From Typhlomys cinereus (lineage: Eukaryota > Chordata > Mammalia > Rodentia > Platacanthomyidae), in the NCBI GenBank assembly GCA_023101885.1, contig JALPQD010000247.1, positions 1,503,230 to 1,567,229 of the forward strand: a stretch of 64,000 nucleotides of DNA. The letters are read 5' to 3'. Made by a program: the position numbers and the translations under genes. The notes under the pieces were generated by a model that was not told the origin of the DNA, made no database searches, and was given only the letters and a program-made list of their open reading frames with translations. Positions 10,881 through 22,028 of the stretch are shown piece after piece. Positions within the stretch are counted from its first letter, which is position 1, and every line of letters begins with the position of its first letter.

Positions 10881-12634
10881 CGCATGCTCTTGTGAGTAAG
10901 CTCCGTAGATGCATAGGCTCTCCACCGTGGACTTTGGTTTAATCGTTATTGTGGTCTGTTGCTCAACCCCTCTCTTGGGTGAAGAGACGTTTATGTGGCA
11001 TCTCCTCAGGAAAAGTATCACACAACACGCACATACACAGAGAAGAGCAGAGAGAGAATGGGAAAAGGGAGCATGCACACGCCCTCTCCAGAAAAGAGGA
11101 GTAGAATGTGTATGGAATATAAATATTTTCCCTCTTTCCATTCATTGCATACTGTGTGTTATGGGCAGAGAATCAAAGTGTGGAGTTGACGTTTGATAAT
11201 CTGCTGAATTACAGGGTCTTAAGTAGCAACTTCAACAATTTAGTTTTTACCTCAAGTTGCTTACAAGAACTCCTGTGAGCTAATTGGCTGTTGCCAGCAT
11301 ATTTTCTTAGCCAAAAGATACCTGTGATAATTAATGTAAAACAAAGCAATGCTCATATAGTTAGTAGCATTGAGATACCCCAGTAAAACTTTTCTTCATC
11401 TTGAGAACAAATTTCAGTTAAGTTGACAACTACCCATTATTTAAATCCATTCTTTTTAAGTGAAAGTCTCATGGTTCTAAAACCTGCCTGGAAATGTTTT
11501 ATGGAAATAGACCATTTGGTTCTAAGATTCCAGAATGGCCTAAGTCCCTGATTATATACTCAAAACTTTCAGTGGGCGAATTTCCTCACTCAGCTTCACT
11601 ATCTGTTTGTACTTTGACCAACAGAAAGCAAATAGCTTTGAGCCACCTAGTGAAATGGACTTAGATTACCCCAAGCCATGGTAAACAGATGCATTTGACC
11701 CACTGAGCTTTGAACCCTGGAATTACATATCACACAGACATGGTCATCATGTTTCCAGAGGTCACAACACACATACTCTCAACACCACTGTCTGACTCGT
11801 GCAGAACAACTTAAACAGGATAACGCAAACTTTAACAATAGAAGAAGTGATACTGATCTGTTCGGGCAATTAAAATGCCTGCCTTGTTATTGACACCTCC
11901 TAAATAAAAAGAAACTGTCAACAAGAGTGACTTGCGAAGTTGGTTACAATCTATTTCAGTGTTTAACAAGTCAGTCCATCCCACACTTGGTATGGGGGGC
12001 AAGGTTCTGAGCTCCACAGGGAAACCAAGTAAGGTGACAAGCTGGTCCGGAAAGATGAGCTTCTGGCAGGGAACATCTCTGAGGGGAGAATGAGAGTGGG
12101 TGTAGGCCCAGGTTTAAGGAGTGGCCCTTGTCCTGTAAAGAGCCCAGTTGTGTGGAATTTCAGGAGTACTTTGTTCGCTTGTTTCCAATGATAAAGATGA
12201 TGTTTCTGAACTTCACTTGACTCTAGGGACATCTAAAGTTGCTTCAGAAACATTTCTGTTAGATACTTGGATGGAAGATAGAGAACCATTTATTGGATAT
12301 GTGCAAACATTCATGTCATGACTGGGTTTTATCTGCTTTCAGAGTTGACTTTGGAAAAATTTTATGAGACGTTCTATCAGGGATTTGAAACAATCCCATA
12401 ATTGCTAAATAGGAACTATCAGGTTGAGGAACCTGACTAGACTTAAAGAGGAGATAAGACCTTCAAAATGGATTGCCTAACTTAAAGTGGATCTTGGCCA
12501 GGAGACAGGGTAAAAGGAAGTCTCCAAGAATAATACAATCTACCTGCTCTAGAGGCCTCTTCTGAGATTCCAACTTTAGACAATTTCTTTTTTCTAGAGA
12601 TATTCTTCATCACTGCAAATATTAACAAGTGTAC
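10881..12634. other. Unassigned sequence
   Basis: No gene recognised. The first 100-200 bases may still be L1 3'UTR. Open frames at 10878-11196 overlap on both strands and show no domain. The rest is A/T-leaning with no recognised family. Confidence 0.5.
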
Positions 12635-13371
12635 CATCCGTATTGTCAGGGCTATCCAGAGAACAGTATAACAGGAGAGAGCCAGCTGGGGGACTGATGA
12701 TAGGTGCTTAGATAGATAGACCCATAGACAGACAGACTGACAGGCAGGCAGACAGATGCATAGATATATATGTAGATTGATTGATAATAGACAAATAGAT
12801 AATAGGTAAACTAATAGATGACAGGTAGGTAGATAGATATATAATGGATAGATACTAGATTAAAAAAATAGAAAATTCATAGATTGATAGATATTATAGA
12901 TAGATGGATAGATGATAGATGCATATATCGATAGCTAATAGGTCAGTTGATAGATAAATAGACCGGTCATATAGATAATGTATAGGTTGATGGATAAAAG
13001 ATGATAGGTAGATGGATAGCTAGATTTCAAGAATTGGCTCAGGCAGCTCTGAAAGACATCAAGCACAACTTCTGCAAGACAAGTTGGAGAGCCAGAGACA
13101 CACTGGTCATACAACACACAGCATACAAGTTTTGTGAAACAGAATCTCTCTTTCTCAGGAAAGCTTCTTCCGGCCTCCTCTTAAGGCCTTTAATTCATTA
13201 GATGAAAACACCCTACTTTGAAGGGTGATCTGTATACAGAGTCTTCAGATCATATGTCAATCAATCACACAGTCAATGAAAAGTGACTTTATAGGCACAT
13301 TTATGCTGGTGTTTGGACAAATGTCCTAGTACTGTGACCAAGCCAAGCTGACACACAAATTAACCATCATA
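12635..13371 (-). mobile_element. GTCAACTTGACA-type interspersed repeat, antisense
   Basis: The left end 'attgtcagggctatccagag' and right end 'gctgacacacaaattaacca' match, in reverse, the ends of a eutherian repeat that runs from '...taattt...gtgtcaacttgac' to '...gagaaccctgac'. It looks related to the shorter copies at 29159, 31264 and 40592. The middle is replaced by a GATA expansion. I cannot name the family with certainty; it could be a non-autonomous DNA transposon of the URR1 type. Confidence 0.5.
12710..13022. repeat. Long degenerate GATA/TAGA microsatellite
   Basis: About 310 bases of GATA, GACA and GATT units with interruptions, inside the repeat at 12635-13371. Its length and mixed units suggest an old expanded tract. 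Confidence 0.9.
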
Positions 13372-14006
13372 CCGCCCCAGTTCTGCACTTCAGGCCAACT
13401 GAGCTCTTTAACTGGAACACAGTAGAAACTCCTGGCCCGCCACCTGCACCTGCCCTGTGGGCGCCATCCCCGGACTCAAGAACTTTCCTTTGCTGAGTTG
13501 ATTTATGAAAGCTTCCACTGAAACCCGTGATCCGTTCCTGTGACAATGTTAGATGAGAAGACAGAGGAGAAAAAGACCTGAGGAAAATTGTGGAGCTGGG
13601 GAAGCATTTCCCCCTTCAGAACCACGTGGCTGTGCTTTTTGTGAGCACTCCGCAGGGGTATTTGTTCTGTACCAGTGCAAACAACACCAAACAGAGGCTC
13701 TCAGAGAAGAGAGGAGAGTGGGAGGTAGGCTAAAGCAAGCGCTGGAATCCCGGGAGGGATGATAAACTCAAATTAGCCCCAGGCCCCCACAGTTCCAATA
13801 ACAAACACCGGAGCTTCTTTCTGCCACTGGAGAGCAATGTGAGTTGGAAGAGGGGTTTCCCATCTGTGGCTTTTTGAAATGAAGATGACCTATTGAGTGC
13901 ATGGGTGCTTTTGTTCTTGTGTGGGCCAGTAGCAAATATTTTAAAACATTTTCTTCTTGTCCAAAGTTTCAGCTTGTTCCTTTATTCTCCAAAACTTGTG
14001 CTTTAA
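13372..14006. other. Unassigned sequence upstream of pseudogene
   Basis: No promoter or exon recognised. The pseudogene that follows is a retrocopy, so no promoter is expected here. Confidence 0.5.
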
Positions 14007-14023
14007 AAAAAAGGCAACCTTTG

Positions 14024-15292
14024 CTTTTTTCGGAGGGTGGACATGGGAACGCCACAGAAGGATGTTACCATCAAGCCAGATGCACCCGATACACTGCTGC
14101 TGGAGAAACATGCCGATTATACCACCTCCTATAGCTCCAAAAAAGATGACTATGAATACTGTATGTCTGAGTACCTGAGAATGAGCGGCATTTATTGGGG
14201 TCTGACAGTAATGGATCTCATGGGCCAGCTGCATCACACGAACAGAGAAGAGATTCTGACGTTCATCAAATCGTGCCAGCCTGAGTGTGGGGGAGTAAGG
14301 CCAGCACACCCTCGGTGCTGTCCAGATGCTTACTCTGTATGACAGCATTAGTGTTATCGATGTAAATAGAGTTGTGGAGTATGTTCAGAGTCCACAGAGA
14401 GAAGATGGTTCTTTTGTGGAGACATTTGGGGAGAAATTGACACGAGGTTTCCTTTTGTGCTGTGGCAACCTTGGCTTTGTTGGGCAAGCTCAATGCTATT
14501 AGTGTGGACAAGGCAATTGAGCTTGTTTTATCCTGCATGAACTTTGATGGTGGATTTGGGTGCAGGCCAGGTTCTGAATCTCATGCTGGGCAGGATTTCT
14601 GGCTATCACTGGCCAGTTGCATCAAAGTGAATTCTGACTTACTTGGTTGGTGGCTTTGTGAACGACAGCTGTCATGGGGTGGGCTCAACGGAAGGCCAGA
14701 GAAGTTACCAGATGTGTGCGATTCGTGGTGGGTGTTGGCCTTCCTGAAGATAAGGGTGGCTGCATTGGATTGACAGAGAAAAGCTGCTCAACTTCATCTT
14801 GGCTTGTCAGGATGAAGAAACTGGAGGGTTTGCAGACATGGTTTTCATACGTTATTTGGCGTTGCTAGCTTGCCACTTTTGGGTGAGGAACAGATGAAGC
14901 CTGTTAGTCCTGTCTTCTGCATGCTGAAGACGTGCTTCGGAGGGGGAACGTTCACCCGAAACTAGTGAGCCAGTCTCCAGACGGAAAGACGCTTAGCGGC
15001 CTGTCACACCTAAGCATGACTGCTGTTAATATCTGTACAGCATTAAGTTAATTAGTAAATTATGTAATTATACCCACTGCAAAATACCTCCATAGAATTG
15101 TCTTTAACAGTGCTCTGAGTCAGTCTCACCTTTGTACTGTATCTGATGTCTCTAACCACCCTGGAGGAAGACTTTGGGCTTAGCGGATTCTTCCCCATGC
15201 TCCATCTATCCTATAACAATAGTTGACAAAAATTGACTTTTGTAAACATGTTTGCTGATAAAGTGAATAAACTTCATGGATTAAAAGATGAG
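14024..15292 (+). pseudogene. RABGGTB: RABGGTB processed pseudogene (Rab geranylgeranyltransferase beta)
   Basis: This is an intronless, decayed copy of the mRNA for the catalytic beta subunit of Rab geranylgeranyltransferase, which with the alpha subunit attaches geranylgeranyl groups to Rab C-terminal cysteines in the cytosol. The frame from the ATG at 14043 begins [20 protein letters not shown] and continues to about codon 85 ([20 protein letters not shown]). A deletion and frame changes follow from about 14300. A second readable block at 14462-14773 contains [20 protein letters not shown] and [15 protein letters not shown], typical of the prenyltransferase-beta repeats, but lacks the stretch after HAGQ. 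A further deletion lies near 14840-14870. The C-terminal part ends near 14974. A 3'UTR follows with AATAAA at 15266-15271 and a decayed A-rich end. The perfect 17-base direct repeat aaaaaaggcaacctttg at 14007-14023 and 15293-15309 shows L1-mediated retroposition. At least three frame-disrupting indels make it non-functional. Confidence 0.96.
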
Positions 15293-15309
15293 AAAAAAGG
15301 CAACCTTTG

Positions 15310-16429
15310 ATTTGCCACGGTAGGAGAATGACACATAAAGCCCCCACTCAGCAGTTCAGGGGATGTCATTCCTTGTGTGTTTCCCACAGAAGGAACAGGG
15401 CATCTTTTGTTTTACCATCCTCTGAGTCATTTTCTCCTGCTCCTTGCTTGTGCCAAGACTGAAGCTCAGACAAGCCCTCACCATCCGACCTGGGCTCCTG
15501 GAGAGCATTCCTCCAGCCAGGCTCCTGGCCCCAGCGCAGTCGCTCTGTCCTTGGGACTCTGGGTTTTGCCACATAAGCCTCACCATTCCGCCCAAGAACG
15601 GCTGGAAGTAGAGTGGCCTCCCCCACGAGGATTGCCGGCAGAGTCAGGGTATCTGCAGGTGGAGCCTTCTTATTGGAGGATCGTGGGTAGGGCTGGGACA
15701 TCAGTGGACAATAAGTGACCCTCAAGCATTTTGGAACAGGAACTGAGCAGGTGGGGGAGCACCTGTAGAAGAGTCCAGTCTTCCCAGTTCAGTAGGAGTA
15801 GCCAGGTAAGCAATGAGCAGGAACCTGAACTGTGATTCAGTGTGGACTGAAATGCTGGAAATGGAAAAGCAAGGAACGATGGTCTTGCAGCAGCAGAGGG
15901 TGCAGGAAGCCAGGCTCTGTGCCTCTCTGGCTGCCAGGACGGGAACCAAGGAGGCAATGAAGGATAAAGCACAAGGTCATCAGCTCCAGGAGTTCTAGGC
16001 TGACAGGGAGATGGGGAACATGGGCAAGGTCAGAAAGGCTCAACACACTGAGGTGAGCCCCACGGGACCGCCAGGAACACCCCCCTTCTTCTTGTGAAGC
16101 ACAGCAACCTTTTTTGTTTCATGCTCATGGGCTCGGACTTCCCTGAGTGCTCTTCTCTTCCTTCTACTTAAATGTTCTTCCGGTCCTCTAAAGCTCATGC
16201 ACAGAATTATAGTCTGAGAGCGTATTCTTCATGAAGATGTACAGTTTCTTGGAGGGCAAGAATAAGTGTTTTAGAGTGCATTCATTTCCTAATCAGGCAG
16301 TTTTAGAGCAGCCATGCTGGGACGGTCTCTGAAGGTCTTTGAAGGTCATCCCCAGGGCAGGGATTACCCTGAAAGAACACACTTTAAAGTCGCCAATTTC
16401 TCTCAACTCTCTGTTCATGAGACAACAGG
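15310..16429. other. Unassigned, moderately GC-rich sequence
   Basis: Overlapping open frames of 100-119 codons occur on both strands between 15356 and 16046. None has a recognisable domain, and presence on both strands in one stretch is typical of chance in GC-richer DNA. No repeat family recognised. Confidence 0.5.
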
Positions 16430-16885
16430 GAGATTAGTTGTCTATTGTAGCTAAATCCTACCATGAGTTTGGGTATAAGATCAACTGGGTTGGACCCCAA
16501 TATGAACAGACCAATGAAATGTACAAGACAAAGCTCCAGTCAGATTTGCAGAAATTGGAGCTAACTAATTAGGAAAAACCACTTTTCCCTGGGTCTACCT
16601 GGCCTATGAATGATCCTTCCCCTGGCAACCATCTTTAGCTACCTCGCCCCTCACGGTACTCCAAGTCAGGAGCCCATGAGCTCCTACCTGACTTTTCTCT
16701 CACCCCTCATGGATTCCATGAGCTCTCCAGGATTCCCTTACCCCTCACAGATTCATGTCTGTGAGTTCTATTCTTTCTCTTCTCTAATAAACTCCATCTT
16801 AATCCCTTGTGCATGTTCTGGTTTCAGACTTGACTCCTGGACACATAAAGACTCCAGAGGGACCCCATATCATTTGGTGAGCTCA
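16430..16885 (+). mobile_element. Possible solitary LTR
   Basis: The right part looks like R-U5 of an endogenous retroviral LTR: 'ctctaataaactccatctta' near 16784 provides AATAAA, followed by a T-rich stretch and 'gactccagagggaccccata', then 'tttggtgagctcagccagga' near 16874 where a primer-binding site would lie. The left end is not defined and no second LTR or internal coding region is seen. Chance resemblance is possible. Confidence 0.4.
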
Positions 16886-16959
16886 GCCAGGAGAGCAAAC
16901 CTTATATCACTAATGTGATCAGACATGATTTGAACACAAACGTAATTCCTATTTTGTGT

Positions 16960-17273
16960 GTTAGTGTGTGGTATGTATGTGCGTGTATATGAAGGGGTGA
17001 TCAGTTCAGTAGGTGCATGGATGAGGCCACGGATCAGCATCAACTGTCTTCCTCTGTTGCTATTTATCTTGCTCCCCAAGTCGGGATCCTCATGGATCTG
17101 GGCCTTACTTTTCCAGCTAGATTGCACCAGCGAACCCCAAGGTTCTTCCTGTCTCCTCTCCACAGCACTTGGGTCACGGGCACACTCTGCCATACTTGGA
17201 TTTTACACAAATACTGGGTGTTTACATTCGAGCACAGCAACACTTCATCCACTGAGCCATCTTTTCAGTCTCC
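16960..17273 (-). mobile_element. B3/B4-like SINE, antisense
   Basis: Right end 'catccactgagccatctttt' is an inverted SINE head. To the left, 'cagctagattgcaccagcga' and 'cacagcacttgggtcacggg' fit the inverted body of B3/B4-type SINEs. The copy is old and divergent. The 100-113 codon frames here are not genes. Confidence 0.65.
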
Positions 17274-18892
17274 GTATTCAATATTTTCAAGAGCATTAGT
17301 TGATTGTTTGGCAAATCACATCACATTGGTGTAATAAACTATTTGAGATTATTGGCAAATTGTGTCAGATTTTTTTCATATTTTGAGAATTTGTAATATT
17401 TGTTCTCATTACAAACAAGAAGTTAAAATCTGTTGACTAATTCTCATTTTCAATTATTATTTCTAATCATGAGGTTCTAATAAAATGTTCATGGAAAAGG
17501 AGATTTATTAAAAGCAGTTTATTAAATAGTGAAAGAGTCAAAAGAATTAAGATGTTATGCAGACATTTCATATTTCTCTGCATTGTTTGAATAAGTTTGC
17601 ACTTACTGTTAATACTATGAACAGCATCTCACACAAATAAATATGAAGTGGTAGGTTGCAATGAAGAACAGCTAGACTACTGCATAGAAGGAAACTTCTC
17701 TAGTTTGGGAAAACTCCGCCTCTTTCTCTCTCAGTTCCCCCATCTGCAAAAGGGTTGGTGCATTTGCCAGGACTTGTGTAGATACGTTGGAATGCTGGCT
17801 ACAGCCATGCCGCACAACCATATTGTGTCCTTCCACTAGTGAGCGCTGTTGAGCTGACTTCCCCATTGGGGAGCTTTGCTCTGAGCTGCTGACCTGCCAG
17901 TCCTGATTGACGCTTTTGGATCCGAATCCGGCTAGGATTGTGAAAGTCCCCGAGATAATTGGGCCTGTCAGCTGTTCCCATCCGCGGCACTGGCCCTTGG
18001 GTTTTGAGTTATGCCGGTGCTAGAAGCTTGCAGTTTCCCCACCACAGTGTGTTGCCATCGAAACCGTTTATCCTTTATGGAAAATACTGATCTTCGAAGA
18101 GCATCTCTCTCCTTTTAATAGAGCAATTAATTTCTTTCCACATATTGAAGGCAAGTATCAGCCTCACTGGGTTCCTCAGCTAATTTTCACAGAACAAAAA
18201 GGTTAAAGATGACTTTGGTTGTATAAGTTCAAGGCAGAAAGTAAGCTTAGACAGCATGAATCTTCTCTGTCTACAGAAGAAAGGTGGAATCCAGGAGGTT
18301 GGTCCGTAGTCCTGTGGCCCATCGGGTGACCCAAGTAGGGCTGGATCACAGAGGGAGACTCGGGAGCCTGGGGCAGGTGCGTCCCATCACCTCTCGCTGC
18401 CTTAGCTGTCACCTGAGCTTCAGCCGGTGGAAACGAAGGTCTGTTGCTGCAGAGTAACCTTCATTTCACATTCTCTGGCATCCGTCCTGTCAGTCAGCTG
18501 ACAGAGCTGGATCTGGAGCCAGCCCTCCTCCAAACAAGCCCCCATGCCTCCATGTCCTCCTGCAACTCCACCTCCTCAGCTGAAGTCCTGCTTAGAACAA
18601 CAGAGCCTCTCTCCTCAGCCGTCTGATTCTGAGAGAGGCCCAGAATGGTGCTATTTGGAGGTGTGGAGAGTTTAAGAGACAGGGCCTAGAGGGAGAAGGT
18701 TGAGAGGTGTCTCTTTCTCTTCCTCTTTTTCACATCCCAGCCAGGAAGTGAAGATCTTTACTCTGCCACACACTTCATACCACGATGCCCTGCCTCACCA
18801 CAGCAACAAGGTCAATTGACCATGGACTGTAGTCCAAGCAAATTTTCCTCTTCATAACTTGATTTCCCAAGGGGTTTTCTCATAATCACAGA
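17274..18892. other. Unassigned sequence
   Basis: 17300-17640 is A/T-rich. A MIR-like motif 'cagttcccccatctgcaaaa' at about 17733 is too short to call. 17600-18640 has no recognised repeat and may be single-copy DNA. No gene recognised. Confidence 0.45.
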
Positions 18893-18957
18893 AAACTGCT
18901 GAGCGCAGTGAGATAAAACATACGAACCACTTAGCACAGGAACTGGCACTCAGAATG
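18893..18957 (+). mobile_element. MIR fragment (3' part)
   Basis: The string around 'gagataaaacatacgaacca' and 'cttagcacaggaactggcac' matches the late part of the ancient MIR SINE. Confidence 0.55.
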
Positions 18958-18977
18958 TTCGGGACGTTTTAATTTTC

Positions 18978-19282
18978 AAAAATTTATTGTTTATTTACAT
19001 ATTTATTGTGTGTGTGTGTATGTGTGTGTGTATGTGCAGCGTGCACACACACACATATATCAGAGGGCACTGTGTGTCCGTGTGGAGAACCAAGGATGAC
19101 TTCAGGAATCATCCTGGATTATTTCTACCTCCTTTTTGTCTGTTTCTGGAATTTCCCAGGCTCCACCTTCCAGGGCCAGAGGTGCAGGCTGGCGTCATTT
19201 CTACCTGTTGTTTTTACATGAGACTCAGGATCCAAAATCAGGAGAGGCGGGGTCTTAACCAATGAGCCATCTCTCTGGCTCT
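18978..19282 (-). mobile_element. S1 SINE
   Basis: Antisense copy: T/A-rich tail and interrupted GT run at 18978-19062, 'caggaatcatcctggattat' near 19103, 'ttccagggccagaggtgcag' near 19167 and head 'aatgagccatctctctggct' at the right end. Confidence 0.88.
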
Positions 19283-20474
19283 ACTGTTGTTGGTTTTTTA
19301 AAATCAATCTTGGGCATTCATTTCCTTCATTTTCATATTCAATGTAGGAACCTCTAATGTTCAACTTAACATTAATAATGTAACAAAACTATTAGAAGCA
19401 TGCCTAACTGTACATGTGTTAACTGTTCTTATCTCTTCATTCATTTTATGACATGAATGTCTAAAAACAAAATTAAATAGTTAGCCATAAATACCTATGA
19501 TAGCCTTTTCTCATGATGCTTCTCTTTGCCTCCAAATTTAAAGAAAACAAAAAATTTTTCAGAGAATTGTCTTTTCTTTCTCTTTCTGACTAAGCAAATA
19601 TCATGTTCAGCTTTGTGAATATATACTTTTTAATCCATTGAAGATAATAAGGCTTTTCTTCACAGAAAGGATTAGGGAAGTCTTTGACTCCTCCCACTGG
19701 TTGTCATGGAGGTGTCTCTCAGAACTATGCATGAAAAGTTGGCCATGATACATTCACGTTGCAAGTGACATGAGTTCTCTTTTGGGAGGCAATCCAAGTT
19801 AATACATGGCAGCCTCGGCCCAAGGCCTCTGCTAAGTCCCCCAGGGCAGGCTCAGCATTCAAAGAGAGAATCTCTGCAGGTCTGTGCGTTTCAGACCTGA
19901 GCACGGGATATAAACAGCATGCCCAGCTGGACAACGACATTACCATAATGATGAGCTCACTTCCAGGAAAACACTGAAATGTAGCAATGGGAATAACATC
20001 TGGTCTTTCAACAGTCACCTTTGATTTAGACTTGGACATCCTACATGAAATCACGGCTGTGTTTATTAATGACTTTGGTTTCCATGCAGTTGGCTCATTT
20101 TTACTTAAGAGGCAGGAGCTCAGTAGCCTAGTCATTAAATGTACAAGTGGAAATGTACTTGATTCATAATTCCTGCTTGCCTGTTTGTCTCAGTCTATCC
20201 AGTTCTACCTGTCACCACGCCAAACGCTTTGACTTGAGACTTTTTGACTTCACGATGGTACAGAAACAGTATGTATTTAATAGGAACCCTGCATCAGATT
20301 TCTAGTTTTGATCGTTCCTGGAGCTAGCACCATGGAAGGACACTTTCTCATGATGCTGGACTGCAAGCTGCAGCTCCCTCGGTCCCGAGGGTAAACATCA
20401 TATGCATGCTAACACCACTGTGCTATATTCAGTAGTACACTGGAGATAGTCAGAAGTTGCTTTAAAATAGGCTT
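19283..20474. other. Unassigned sequence
   Basis: A/T-rich to about 19660, then average composition. The 136-codon minus-strand frame at 19725-20135 has no recognised motif and I treat it as chance. No repeat family recognised. Confidence 0.45.
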
Positions 20475-20632
20475 TGGGGAGCTAGAGTGATGGCTTAGCA
20501 GCATAGGAACACTTGCTCTGCATCATGTGGAAATAGCTGTGTGAGCTGGAAACCCCTAGAGCTCACTAGACAACCATCCCATCCCAAACAGCTTCCAATT
20601 CAGTGGGAGACCCTGTCTCGGGGAAAAAAGAA
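20475..20632 (+). mobile_element. B3/B4-like SINE, internally deleted
   Basis: The head 'ggggagctagagtgatggct' is followed by 'agtgggagaccctgtctcgg' and an A-rich end. The central body is missing. Similar flanks (aaaataggctttg at about 20464 and aaaatagccttg at about 20632) may be a decayed target-site duplication. Confidence 0.6.
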
Positions 20633-20659
20633 AAATAGCCTTGAAGGAATATATCCAAC

Positions 20660-21070
20660 ATCTTGCTCTGGCTACTCCGGTCTCCATGTTTCCATGCACA
20701 ACAGATGCGCCTGCACATTCACTTGTGGATACTGCTGTTGATTTGGCCCAACTTGTAGACTATTTCTATGACTTCCAACAAGACTCAGAGAACATCCTGG
20801 AAGAAGGGCAGAAAGAACGTAAGAGGAGCTAAGAAAGGGAGGGAATGCTATGAAATGATGTCTTCTGGGCATGATGTAGCTGTTGCACTCACAGCAGCGA
20901 TGGTTACTTGCACTAGAGCTACAAAAGATTAGACCTATCAATGTCCCACTATTGATGGGGATTTGATGAGCTATAGGCAGTTAGTAGCTGTTGAGAGGAT
21001 GGTTGCCATATTCCTTAGTAGTGTAACCAATAGTGGGCTCCACTTGCTCAAGTCTCCACCCCTGCTTATA
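20660..21070 (+). mobile_element. L1 3'UTR fragment, sense
   Basis: Landmarks include 'aagggcagaaagaacgtaag' near 20804, 'gatgtcttctgggcatgatg' near 20857 and 'aatgtcccactattgatggg' near 20940, the same order as in the L1 3'UTR at 2030-3000. It is truncated at both ends. Confidence 0.7.
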
Positions 21071-21125
21071 CTATATCCCCCCTAAAAAATTAAATCGATA
21101 ATAAATAGCCAAACAAGACTATTCT

Positions 21126-21275
21126 GAGCTGGGCGTAGTAGCTCATTCCTGTAATTCCAGCACTTTGGAGGCTGAAACAAGATCATTCCAAGTTCAAGTT
21201 CAGCCTGGGCTACATAATGACGTCCAGGCTGGTCTGGGCTAAAAAGCGAGATCTTGTCTCAAAAATAGACAAAGC
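21126..21275 (+). mobile_element. B1 SINE
   Basis: Reads as 7SL-derived B1: 'gagctgggcgtagtagctca', 'cctgtaattccagcactttg', 'ttcagcctgggctacataat' and 'gagatcttgtctcaaaaata'. One of the clearest rodent markers in the window. Confidence 0.92.
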
Positions 21276-21639
21276 ACAGGGATAGTCAAAAAGAAAACAA
21301 GAATGAAGAGAAGGAGCAAACATGGAAAAATAAACAACTACAGGAAGGTGGCAAATTTAAAAGAAAATATATTGCTTTTCACATTCGATGCATTGTTCTC
21401 TGTTGATAGAGTCTGATTCCAAGTACTGGTGTTTGACAGCTGGCAGCTTTTGAGCCTCACTTTAACTGCTTCTCTGCCAGAGGAAAGCTAGCAAGAATGC
21501 TGGGGTAGTTCTGCTTTGGCAGCCATAGAAGAGATTTAAGCCCACAGCCCCTTTCGCATGAGTGTCATGATTTGAATGTGAAATTTATTGTTCTTATAAT
21601 AGGGCATGATGGGATCGCAAAATGGTTTTGGTTTTCATT
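21276..21639. other. Unassigned sequence
   Basis: No gene or repeat recognised. Confidence 0.5.
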
Positions 21640-21785
21640 CATCTAATGGCTAGGTTTGTTGAACATTTTAAAAAATGTTTGTTAGTCATTTGCATTTCTT
21701 ATTTGGGGAACTGTCTTTCAGTTCACTGCCTCATGTCTTGATTGAGAGTTCTATTGTTATGGGGACAGTGCTTAATTTTTATTTA
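21640..21785 (-). mobile_element. L1 ORF2 C-terminal fragment, antisense
   Basis: 'aacattttaaaaaatgtttg' near 21662 and 'ttagtcatttgcatttctta' near 21682 are inverted late ORF2 sequence. It directly abuts a sense L1 piece. Confidence 0.65.
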
Positions 21786-21786
21786 A

Positions 21787-21935
21787 CACATTCTATTCAA
21801 CAGATAAAGAATACACATGCTTCTCAGCAGAACTTGGAACCTTCTCTAAAACTGGCCATGAATGCAGAAAAAAGAAAAGAATGGAAAGAAAGAAAGAGAG
21901 AGAGAGAGAGAGAAAGAAAGCAAGAAAGAAAGCAA

Positions 21936-22028
<93 letters not shown>

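Noticed and set aside
13941..14348. 135-codon minus-strand frame
   Set aside because: It is antisense to the start of the RABGGTB pseudogene.
14043..15292. RABGGTB as a functional gene
   Set aside because: No introns, flanking target-site duplication, and several frame-breaking deletions show a dead retrocopy.
19725..20135. 136-codon minus-strand frame
   Set aside because: No recognisable motif and no supporting context.
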